From assembly GCF_019649055.1 (NCBI RefSeq), contig NW_026570313.1, positions 124,001-188,000 of the forward strand: 64,000 nucleotides of DNA. The letters run 5' to 3'. This document shows, in pieces, positions 1-10,096 of the stretch. A model generated the notes under the pieces. That model was not told the origin of the DNA. It saw only the letters and a list, made by a program, of their open reading frames with translations, and did not search any database. The translations under genes and the position numbers were made by a program. This DNA comes from Paramacrobiotus metropolitanus. Taxonomy: Eukaryota > Tardigrada > Eutardigrada > Parachela > Macrobiotidae. Each line of letters starts with the position of its first letter. The first letter of the stretch is position 1.

Positions 1-2491
1 TTTTTTGGCCGCAGCATATGATTGTTCCTGCCATGATGAAAGGCCCATGCTCAAACTCGGACTTGGACTCGGACTTGGGCTACTAAAACTTGGACTTGGA
101 CTTCACTTGGACTCTAAAACTTGGACTTCACTTGGACTCTAAAACTTGGACTTCACTTGCTTGGACTCTAAAACTTGGACTTTATGACTTGGACTTGGAA
201 TTAGGCGTTTCTTATGTTTCTTATGTCTTCTTACGTTTCTTCATGTTTTCTTAGGTTTCTCAGGTTTAATAGGTGTTCTTAGGTTTCTTTGGTGTTCTTT
301 GGTTTTTTAGGTCTTTTAGGTTTCTTAGGTTTCTCGGGTTTCTTAGGTGTTCTTAGGGTTCTTTGGTGTTCTTTGGTTTTTTAGGTCTTTTAGGTTTCTT
401 AGGTTTCTCAGGTTTCTTAGGCTTCTCAGGTCTCTTAGGTTTCTTAAGTGTTCTTAGGTTTCTGTGGTGTTCTTCGGTGTTTTAGATCTTTAGGTTTCTT
501 AGGTTTTTTAGGTGTTCTTAATTTTTTTTAGGTATCTTAGGTTTCTCAGGTTTCTTAAGTTTCTCAGGTTTTTTAGGTCTCTTAGGTTTCTTAGGTTCCC
601 AAGGCTTCTTAGGTTTCTTAGGTTTCTCAGAATACCAAAGAATACCTAGATAACCTAAGAAATGTTAGTCACCTCAGAAACCTAAGAACACCCAACAAAC
701 CTAAGAAACCTATGAAGACCAAAGAAACCGAAAAAACCTAAGAAAGCTAAGAAACCTAAAAAACCTAAGAAACCTGAGAAACCTGAGAAAACCTGAAGAA
801 ATGTAAGGAGACATGAGAAACGTCTCAATCCAAGTCTAAGTCATAAAGTCCAAGTTTTAGAGTCCAAGTGAGGTCCGAGTTTTAGAGTCCAAGTGAAGTC
901 CGAGTTTTAGAGTCCAAGTGAGGTCCAAGTTTTAGAGTTCAAGCGAAGTCCGAGTTTTAGAGTCCAAGTGAAGTCCGAGTTTTAGAGTCCAAGTGAAGTC
1001 CAAGTCCAAGTTTTAGTAATCCAAGTCCGAGTCCAAGTCCGAGTTTGAGCGCGGGCCATGATGAAAGATTCACATTGTCGTTATTACTCGTATCGAACAA
1101 CAGTAGCCAAACAGGCCAAACTCTATATGGGCGACTTTTAAGTTTTTAAGGCTATTGGAAATTGTTTTTGGTATTTTGAAAATTTTATACGTTTTTTGGT
1201 TTGATTTTATGAGATAAAAGTTACTCATCTGGGAATGTACCAAAGGTTAGAAAAGGATAGTAATTCTAAAAGGGCTAAGTCTATTTAGCCACAGCATTTC
1301 CCAGTGCGGCGAAACAGCAGCAGGCTATTTTGCCGCACACTGCGCTAAAACAGCCTTGCGGTATTTTGCAGCAGTGTGGATGGCAGAATAGCAATCGGCT
1401 ATTTTACCGCACCATGCGTTACCAGGCCTAACAAATCTAAGGAACTCAGACATAATCTTTGTTTTTCCTATGTCACTAAGAAAAACCAAAAATTACCTAA
1501 GAGGCTAAGAATAATCTATGAAACTTAAAACAGACCATCGAAAACCAGACTGCGGCAAAGTAACAAGCGACTATTGTTGGCTAAATAGTGAAAGACTATT
1601 TTCGACCGCTTATTAAAATAGTCACTTCGTTTTCATTTCATATTTACGTAGTCCATTTCTTCATAAGCCTTTTAAGAATCAACTAACCCCATAAACACTT
1701 GGATACTCCTATTTTATTTGAAATTTTTTAAATCTTTGATTTATTAATTCTTAATAATCAGTTATTCCTTTCATCATGAAGTTGTGTTATTATGATGACT
1801 TCATAGGGCTACCAAAATTAGCGAATTAGAATGAAAACCTACGTACCACAGCAGCAGCGTCCAGTGGAGCGGCCGTCTGGCACTGCAGATACAGCAGCGT
1901 CTGGCTGAGGATGGCGGTGCAGCGCACTTTATGCTTATGGCCCAACCAGAATCGAAACATCCCCGCCACGAAAGCCGACGCCTCGGACCAGTAGCCCACC
2001 GGCAGGGGGCAACATCGGACAACAAAATCCTTCTCCACAATCTGCCGCCGCGCTGGCTGATCGATTGCGCGCACCTGCTCTTCCAGCATCAGCTCAGTAA
2101 CAACACCGTGGGGCAGCTGCACTTGCGCCAGCATCGAATCACCCGTTGCATCACAACAGAAACCATACAACCCCATCACTTTCCCTGGATACCACACCCA
2201 CGGAGCACGAGGAGTAGCGCGCAGTAATACTTGCGCATCGGCTCCCTCTGCTGGTTCGGGAAAGGGAGTTTTACTCTGGTAATCCCAGTATATGGGGCTC
2301 TGGTACTGTTTACCACCGCTGCCCTGGAAGATCGTCCCGAATGCGACGAAGGTGGAGCGCTGGCCAGGACACCCGAAATCGATGATCAGGCCCTTTTCCA
2401 CCACGTTGACGACGTGGCCGAGCTGCAGCTGGCCGTCAACGCGGACGTCCACGGCGTTCCAGTCCGCAATGTTGTTGGCGTGGATGAACAT
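1..2491 (-). CDS. F-box family gene A, 5' part (exon 1 and first codons of exon 2; rest lies off the left edge)
   Basis: Exon 1 is 2491-1847 (215 codons) and ends at a GTACGT donor. Exon 2 begins at base 27 after a CAG acceptor and runs off the window; its nine visible codons read EQSYAAAKK, matching the first residues of exon 2 in gene C (EQSYATAKV) and gene E (EYSYSTAKK) in the same phase 0. Exon 1 encodes the family N-terminus: a first Tudor/Agenet-like repeat (about residues 10-55), a second (about 85-140, with WYPGKV and LPHG), then a conserved segment with CCPLP and LSQTLLYLQ. The F-box exon is expected just outside the window. The 1.8-kb intron contains a large inverted repeat (43-1056). 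The start ATG matches the MF(I/L)H start of the paralogs. Function is inferred: an SCF ubiquitin-ligase adaptor, if the missing part carries the F-box as in the paralogs. Confidence 0.8.
43..1056. repeat. About 1-kb imperfect inverted repeat made of minisatellite arms (foldback-like)
   Basis: The two outer ends are reverse complements: the left end near 43-60 (gcccatgctcaaactcgg) pairs with 1039-1056. Moving inwards, the left arm has about 25-bp units of the type cttggactctaaaa..., then many copies of tttcttagg. The right arm holds the same two tracts in reverse complement and reverse order (aagaaacctaag units, then agtccaagtgaagtc units). The centre is near 640-660. It lies in the intron of gene A, ending only about 15 bp from the exon 2 acceptor. 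It could be a foldback transposon or an expanded minisatellite palindrome. No transposase is visible. Confidence 0.85.
1057..1846. other. Remainder of gene A intron
   Basis: AT-rich intronic DNA. It contains a short diverged duplication (ggctatttt.ccgcac at about 1322 and 1397) and a few CCTAAGAAA-like units near 1440-1510. No coding signal was seen. Confidence 0.5.
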
Positions 2492-3003
2492 CTCCGAGTT
2501 TTAGTGCTGACGTGAATTTGATATGGTAGCTATTCCCAGAGATGAAATTACTGCAACAGGTCCTGGACCTTCTTGAAAGTACTGTGCTTATGACTTTTAG
2601 TAGTTACTAGTTAGTACTCAGTGACTCACAGAATTTGGAAAAACCAGATAAAGTGACTGATGGTTCTTGATGTACTATTACTAGTATTATAACAAGCAGT
2701 GCAACTGTTGCGAGTGCAGCAAGTGTATTTCCGTCGCCCGGACGTAGCTGTCGTACCGGGCGATTGCAGTAGGCGCTACCATCCGCTTCGTACGCCCTTG
2801 TTGACTGGAAATATTATGTCTTATCATACTCTTATGGTTAGATTTTGGATCATCAGGATGACGCCTGCGCGAGGAAGTAGACTACCGCAAAAAATTAACA
2901 TAACAACGAAAAACTTTAAACAAACAGGACACACTGCCGTTACGGTAAATCGTGGTGATCTACAGTATATGAACAAATTTCGTCAGGATCAATCACGATG
3001 CCA

Positions 3004-3940
3004 TCACTGAGAGGTGAGAGCGACTACCGTGACGCGGTTCAGCTTACTGACATCCAGCTGCTGCAGCACGCTGTTCACCGTCTTCCGGTAGTGCGTGGAC
3101 ACGCGCGGATCTACGCTCTGGTAAATGTCTACGATCTACAAGTTACAACCGGGTCATGCAGTGGTCTCTCGCTGGACAGAGATATTACTGAAGAATGGAC
3201 GGTTTGATACGGATGCGATTGTGAGTGATACTGAGTTTGTGCTTACGCCGATAATTTTTTCTCAGTTTCCTCGTCTTTGGTTGGCTACACAATCCGCCAC
3301 CCACGGTGAATCCAGCGGCTTCTTAAGGACAAGGTTCTTCTCAAAGAGATCCCACAGCTGCGCCTCCACCACGGCATCCGACTGGCCGCCAACCGCGCAC
3401 TGCACAGTGCACACCTTCCGCCTGCAGCTGGCAGAGGCACATCGTCCATCCGAAGCTTTTTCACCACAACCCTCTCCGCCACCGCAAACGTCTCCACCAT
3501 GCCTTCGACAACCCCATGCTGTCGAGCCAAACATCCAAATCTCTCCGAATGAAAAATCAACAAGTCTTGGCCATGTGCATGCAGTGCCAATATCTCGCCG
3601 TTGACGCAGCACACCAGAATTAATCTAATCCACGTTGGTAAATCATGCAGATACCTTCTCACCACCGACGCCCACTTCCTCGACGTCTGCCTGTCCGGGC
3701 TTTGGGCTGAGAACGATCTGTACCCCATATTCTGGGTCGTGTCCTGTGTGTTAAAATGCGTGAATATCCGCACACGGATGGTGGTAATCCGACATCTGGA
3801 TCTGGAGCAATGCTAGCGCAGTCTCATCGTTATCAAGAATCTGCGTCACTGCGTGGTAGCGTCTGTCTCCCGGCGCTGATGTTCGACCAGTGCCGGTTCT
3901 GTAGTGACTACGGCTGGCCAGACGTCCATGCTGTATGAGA
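3004..3940 (-). pseudogene. F-box family pseudogene B with internal inversion
   Basis: Exon 3 (3135-3004) is intact and encodes IYQSVDPRVSTHYR... to a TGA, a few codons shorter than its paralogs. The 3' half of exon 2 is on the minus strand from about 3530 to 3247 (AERVVVKKLRMDD, then QLWDLFEKNLVLKKPLD after a frameshift) with the usual GTAAGC donor. The 5' half of exon 2 lies next to it on the plus strand, about 3645-3935 (LLTTDAHFLDVCLSG, RTRMVVIRHLDLEQC, then a TAG, then MFDQCRFCSD in another frame). The two halves meet at the same point of the protein, so the 5' part has been flipped in place. No exon 1 is present before gene C. With frameshifts, a stop, an inversion and no exon 1, it cannot encode the family protein. 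Confidence 0.85.
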
Positions 3941-4452
3941 TGACCTTTGAGCTTTGATGTTGGCGCATTGATAGAGTGACCCTTTGGGACTGTTTTGATG
4001 TTGTGGGTTTCGTCCCTTTATTAACATCTTCCAATATTATTAAAGCTATCGTTTGTGGCGTAACGCCACTGGCGTTGCATTTCTGTGAAGCGCAGGCATT
4101 GCGCTTACACTGGCGTTTCATTCCGAACTAGAGGAAATTCTGAAATCTTAGGAGATGTGTTTAATGCAGAAATTATGTAATAAGTCGGTGCAAAATCGAT
4201 CTTCCTGTATAAACGACATTTTTATTTACGAAATTTGAAGAAGATCAGTCTGTAAAACGAAAACGCTGGGTACAAGTACTCGTACATCTTTTTGAGTTTA
4301 CGCTTTTTCGAATCGAATGCCATTTGAACGGTTCTTAACCATAGCTCCGCTACCAGGTGCTACGCGCATAAAATGATTTTTATACCAACTTGGAAAAAAA
4401 TTTGGCTTCTAAATGTCAGAGGAAGCATCGGACCAGAATCTGTCCGTCCAAA

Positions 4453-6723
4453 TCATTCATCAGGATCGATCACGACGCCTTCGCTTAGTGCCACCGTCGC
4501 CACGCGGTTTAGTTTACCGACATCCAACTCCTTCAGCGCATCGTCCACCGTCCACTGTCGGCTGCGGTAGTGCGTGGACACACGCGGATCCACGCTCTGG
4601 TAAATGTCGAGGACCTACAAGTTTCAACCGAGTCAGTGGTCACTCGCTGGATAGAGGATATTGCAGAAACATGGTAATGAAGGCCGTAGTGATTTGACTC
4701 ATGACTGTAATGTCGCGACGTAAAAGTAATAAAGATATCACCTTTCGAAACATGGACAGTTTGATACGGATGCGATTTAGAGTGAGGTACTGTTTTAAAG
4801 CTTACGCCGATTATTTTCTTCTCAATTTGTTCACGACTCTGATTGGCTATGCATTCCGTCACCCACTGCACGTCCAGCGGCTTCTTGAGAACGAGATTCT
4901 CCTCCAACAGATCCCACAGCTGCGTCTCCAGCAGCGCTTCCGGCTGCGCGCTGAACGCTTTCAGGGCGACATCCGCCTGCAGATTCCCATCGTCCAGGCG
5001 GCAATTGTTGCACACCACGCGGTCAGCGGCCGCAAACGCACCCACCGTGTTCTTGATAATCTCCCCCATATACTCACGATGGTTCTCGCCGTCCTCATCA
5101 CGATTAAACTGACACCGATCGAACACCAGCGTGGGTAGGCGAACGGCATGGCGCAGCTTGGTAATCAGTAGTGCGGTGCTCTGGCATTCGAACAGCTGCA
5201 GATGGCGAATGACCACCGTCCGTGTGCGAATACCCAGGCATTTGATCATACAGGCCACCAGCCAGTGCATGGGATACCGGCCGTACTGGATATAACCCGC
5301 CTTACGCCCGGACATGCAGACATCCGGGAAGTAGGCGTCGCTGGTGAGAAGAGTGTTCCACAGGGAACTGACCCGTCGGCAGCGCACTCGCTCCATGGTA
5401 TCCAGGGTCTGCAGGATTTCTGTCTGCAGTATCATTGGCAGCGAGGCCAACGACCGGGTCAAGCCCTTCGAGGCAGGCGTCTTGCGCTGCTTCTCCGCAG
5501 AATTTGCCATTACCCTCGAAGTGGGAAAAAGCTGTATGGTCGCGTTGTTGCTAACAACAACCTTGGCCGTAGCGTACGACTGTTCCTGCCAAAATCAAGA
5601 TGTGCTGTCAACAAATAACCCAATTAACGATTCCACTTTATTAAAAAACGTGTAGAGTGCTTCCTGCAATGCGAAACTGTTACCAGCCACACAGCCCCAT
5701 GTGAGCTAACTGAAGATACAGCAGAGCTGCGCAAACAGGTTCATTAGCCACAAAAAGATCAGGGAGAATTAACAGGCCCGCCAGAAGGGGGGGGGGCGCA
5801 CCGGTTTCCAGTCTTAGTGATCTAACAATTGTAAGGCTTTGAAAGTTTCTAGAAGTTTCTTTTAATTTGGATGTTTATGCGAATGTGGCTATATAAGCGC
5901 CAAGCTTGCCAACGCTAGCTGGTACACTCTGGTTTAGTCCACTGGAAGTCATCTAGCAGTCACTTGCGTCTCGTAAATAAGGTCTCAAAATCCCCATCGA
6001 GATTTCTACATCAGACTCAGCTAGATACAGTGTCCGGGGCAGCATACAGAGTTCTTTTAACGTAACAAAACATACCACCGTAGCGGCCTCCAGTGGAGCG
6101 GCCGTCTGACGCTGGAGATACAGCAGCGTTTGGCTGAGGATCGCCGTGCACAGCACCTCATGCTGACTGTGCAGGTGGAATTTGAATTTCTCCGTCAGGG
6201 ATGCCGACGCCTCGGGCCAGTAGCCCGCTGGCAAGGGACAGCAGCGAATAACAAAGTCCTTCTCCACAATTTCCCGTCGCCCTGTCTGATCGGCGTCTCG
6301 CACCTGCTCCTCCGGCAGCAGCTCCGTGACGATGTCCCCGTGCGGTAACGGCACCTGCACCAGCACCGCATCATCGCAACAGAACCCGGACAGGAACACG
6401 GCTTTCCCCGGGTACCACAACCAGGCGGCGTGGGGAGTGGAACGCAGCAGGACCAGCGCGTCCTCGCCATCCGCTGGATCGCACCATGGCGTCTCACTGT
6501 CCGCCTCGTAGTATGCCACGTTGGTGAACGTGTACCGCCGACCGCTGTATGCGTCCAAGATGCGCCCATATTTAACACACACGGAGCGCTGCGCCGTGCA
6601 CCCGAAATCGATGATCAGGCCGTCCTCCACGATGTTAATGACGTGACCGTGCTGCAGCTGGTCCTCGTCGACGCGGACGTCCACGGCGTTCCACGCACCC
6701 GCATTGTCTTCGTGGATAAACAT
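4453..6723 (-). CDS. F-box family gene C, Tudor/Agenet-like tandem module plus F-box
   Basis: Three exons: 6723-6076, 5585-4806 and 4614-4453, all phase 0, giving 529 residues. Residues 11-56 (WNAVDVRV...HGHVINIVEDGLIIDF) and about 86-142 (VLLRSTPHAAWLWYPGKAV ... LPHG ... LLPEEQVR) resemble the two Agenet/Tudor repeats of FMRP-type proteins. Residues 150-205 follow with CCPLP and LSQTLLYLQ. A basic KKQRKT-like stretch near 247-252 (EKQRKT here) precedes the F-box at about 262-300 (LPMILQTEILQTL ... RCRRVSSLWNTLL). The C-terminal part has QLWDLLEENLVLKKPLD and, in exon 3, IYQSVDPRVSTHYR and WTVDDALKELDV. Proposed role: SKP1-binding adaptor of a cullin-RING ligase. The Tudor-like module may read the substrate; that is inference. 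It shares a 577-bp divergent promoter region with gene D. Confidence 0.88.
5586..6075. other. Intron 1 of gene C, with an isolated TATA-like motif
   Basis: A 490-bp intron with GTATGT donor and GGCAG acceptor. It contains a G run (about 5788-5798) and a plus-strand TATATAAG near 5891, with no gene downstream of it. No other coding signal was seen. Confidence 0.4.
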
Positions 6724-7300
6724 TCTTCATTCCAATCAGCGCAGTGCGGGCGCTTGGCGGTGATCCTATACCGACGAATACCGTAACCGTTATTCTGAGC
6801 GATCCGGCTACTAAACCGTGATGTGGACGTCCTTAGAAATGTTATGCTTTTGAAAACTGAGGAAATATCACATCAGTTTCTAGTACTAACAAGTTTCTGG
6901 TATACTGATAGTCACGAACCCAGATCTAAAACGGTAGAACCCACTTCACCATCCAAGAAATGACGACCGCGTGCACACTGCACACATGCAGTTTTGTTGC
7001 TAGTAGATACGTAGCCGGCGTTCCGGGCGGTGGCCATAGCTGCTACAGAGTATCAGATTCCAAAAGTTTAGATCACTCAGATCAGCACTTGCTTTTGTAC
7101 AAGTATACATTTTGATCCTCCTAAGTTTGAACGGCATAAATATTCTGCACTTGAAGTGTTCCAGTGTGCAAAGTTCTATATCTCGAAATTCGAATCTGCC
7201 TTTTTTGGCTTCTGTGCTTTGGCGTCGACCAGAGTCGCACTCCACCTCCCCTTGGCCGAGCAGGCAGCCAGATCACGTCTGTACAGTCGCGAATTTCACC
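6724..7300. promoter_or_regulatory. Divergent intergenic region between genes C and D
   Basis: These 577 bp separate the start codons of two head-to-head F-box paralogs, so both promoters must lie here or overlap. I did not find a convincing TATA box. The region may hold a shared bidirectional promoter; this is inferred from layout only. Confidence 0.45.
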
Positions 7301-9323
7301 ATGTTTATTTACGGACCCGAGGCCGGGGCCGTGGACGCCTGGAACGCCGTGGATGTCCTGGTTGACGGTGTGCTGCAGCACGGCCGCGTGATCAACGTAG
7401 TGGAGAAGGGCTTGATCGTCGATTTCGATTGCGAGACACAGCGGGCGCAGTTCGTCGAGTACGGACGCATTTTCCACTTGACTGAACCGCGTGATGATTT
7501 GAATCTAAAAGGAGGCGAGAATGTCCAGGCTCTCGTGCGCGCCGCCCCCGATGGTCCGTGGCAGTGGTTCCCGGGTAGGGTGGCCCGCGACGGGGGCCTT
7601 GACTTTTGCGTCCAAGCGTACATCGTGGAGGCGCAACTACCACACGGCGCCATCACGGAGCTGCTGCCCCGGCAACAAGTGCGTTTTGTGCCCTCCAACA
7701 ACGAGTTAGACAGCCGGCGGATTCAGCCCACGGATTTTCAGATCCGTTCCTGCCTCTTGTCAGCCGTCTGGTTCAACGCGTCGCGTGCGCTCCTAGATGC
7801 CTGTCGACTGCATCTGCAGCGAAAGCGGTCCGTCTGGTGGACCAAGATGAGCCACGGGGGGCTGTGGTATGTGCAGCGATCCGCAGATGCTCCGCTGCAA
7901 CCGCCGGAACTGGTATGTGGCTCTTGTCGTTCGTTAACTCTCATTCTATTTCGTTAACTCTTAAACAAGCTATGCCATGGGGCTGAGTTTCTCCGCTAAT
8001 ACGGATCTTGTTGTCTATAAGGATTCTGCGAGTATGTGCGATGTGTAACATGTTTTTACGCTGTTGCCAAGTGTGCCAGTGCATGAGTCTAAATCTCTAC
8101 CCGTAACAATACTTGCTGTTTTGATTCTTCTGTAGCGGATTCTGGTAATGAGCCTGTGCTGTGTTCGGCAAGGTTAAAATTCCCATGCCGTATATTTAAA
8201 AGTTAAAACAACAGGCTTCTGGGTTTAGTACGTGAGCAGCACGGTGATGAAACCTTTTCAACTGCAGGAAGCGGTGTGCATGGAGGGGTTGAAGAAGCAT
8301 GAAGGGAAAATTGCACAGCAACCACTCAGTGCGGCTGCTACGCCGTCAGGGAAAAGGCAGCGCACCGCCAGGGACAGGGGACTGCCCTTAGCCGTTGAGC
8401 TACTGGTTGAGACCTTCCAGTCGCTGCATTCGATTGATCGCACGCGTCACCGACGCGTCTGCGCCCTGTGGAACCAACTTCTCACCACCGAAGCTTACTT
8501 CCCCGTTGTGCGTATCTCCTGCCAGCCCGCGGACTGCCCGTTGTCCTGGACGAATCCCCGCTTCTGGACGCATGCCGTCCTGCTGCACTGCGTTAACCGC
8601 CGCACGACAACGATCGTTCTGACGCACATGGATTTATTAGGCGACGGCGAATACGCGGCCAGCATGATTCCCCACATGGCCGGCCGTATCCCGAGGCTGG
8701 TGCTGTATCAGTGTTTCTGGTCGTACCCCGGGTGCACTGTACGGGACATTTTGGCCCATCATAGTCCTCTCATGAAAGTCTGCAGTACTGCGGAGCGCGT
8801 GGTATGGTCACAGTGCCGCGTTCGCGAAAAGCATCTTAATGTACTAGCTGTCTCGCAGCATTCGCATGGCTGCCAGCCAGAAGAACAACTGCGAATGCAG
8901 CTGTGGGATCTCTTTGAGAAGCATTTGATTGTGGACGAACCGGTCGATCGGAATGCGGTGTCGGAGTGGATGAAACAGTGCGCCCAGTACGGCTTCCGCT
9001 TCTCCACGACGCTGGTAAAGGTATAAGACGATAGGCGGGTTCATTATAGTTTGTTAGGGTGCCGTACTGGTCCCGGTGGATCAGACTTCGAAGTCGCATT
9101 AACCGGGCTAGTCTGCTCTTGATGTATGAATGTACGTGCATTGCAGGCGCTTCACGATTACCAGAGCGCGGATCCGCGTCCCTCCAACTGCTATCGTTGT
9201 CGTCGGTGGACGCCCTCCGATGTCGAGGGACTAGACATCTACAGTTTATCCCCGCTGGCGGCGACGGCTTTGCACCGCGTCATGATGGAAACGCGAAACG
9301 ACACTGATAAGTTTACTGGATAA
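7301..9323 (+). CDS. F-box family gene D, Tudor/Agenet-like tandem module plus F-box
   Basis: Three exons: 7301-7912, 8229-9020 and 9147-9323, all phase 0, giving 526 residues. The ATG at 7301 (MFIYGPEAG) aligns with the starts of genes A, C and E; the reading frame is open further upstream but without family similarity. Exon 1 has AWNAVDVLVDGVLQHGRVIN, then VQALVRAAPDGPWQWFPGRV and LPHGAITELLPRQQVRF, the two Tudor/Agenet-like repeats, and CLLSAVWFNASRALL. Exon 2 carries a basic GKRQR patch and the F-box (about 256-294: LPLAVELLVETFQSL ... RHRRVCALWNQLLT), then QLWDLFEKHLIVDEPVD. Exon 3 encodes LHDYQSADPRPSNCYR and ends at TAA. All domains are complete. It is the only plus-strand member, transcribed away from gene C and towards gene E. 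Likely an SCF substrate adaptor; the target is unknown. Confidence 0.88.
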
Positions 9324-10096
9324 TGCTTCTCTCTGTATATATATGTCAAGTAATATACGAGTGTCCGGACTATGAAGTATTCGTATGAACTACCAAAGTT
9401 GCATCACCTGCATGGTGGGGTTTAGATTGCCTGTTCATATTTGTCCATGTTAAGGTTTAATTGAAGAAGCTTTGTCAGTATTGTATCCAATTTACTTGGC
9501 ATTTATGGGCACTGGGCAGCGCCTCTAGTACACAAATGGCGGAAGTGGAATACAGTTTGTTGTGTTCATTAAAAAAATGTTCAAGTGCAACATACATACT
9601 GCTAGTATCCTGCTAGCTATGAATTAGTGACTGAATTAAATGATTTCCCGATTGAACCAGAATGGAGTCAGCTTTCCACGTCGCGTTTTATTCGCACATG
9701 GAAGCATAACTGCCGACACTGTATTCGCCATCAGTTACATCATAAATTATGTAACAACTTTATTCAGTATGTTTAAGAAAAAGGCAACGCCTTGCGTTCA
9801 CATCATCTAAAAAAATCAGTTACATCACCACAGGGATTAAGGCTCATGAATAGCTCATACTCCATATTCCATTCCAGATTAGATTCTGTCAAGGAACACT
9901 TCAAATAAAGTACGTACTTCTATACAACCAGTTTGTCTATACACCACGATCCACAGTCACCACTGCACGTCGTAAAACCCGTCGGTGGTTCTCCACAATA
10001 CAAGCATCTTTATAATCACCCTTGTGACTGTATATGAATAAAGTTAAACACAAGATTGGGACTGCACAATAAACAAAAAGGCACTGTTCCAGCGAA
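9324..10096. other. Convergent intergenic region between genes D and E
   Basis: AT-rich DNA between the stop codons of genes D and E. Poly(A)-type hexamers are present on both strands (AATAAA at about 9904 on plus, TTTATT at about 9759 for the minus gene). No further coding sequence was recognised. Confidence 0.45.

Noticed and set aside
1-660. tttcttagg repeats as a possible telomere
   Set aside because: The tract is irregular, internal, has both orientations around a centre, and lies in an intron of a recognisable gene.
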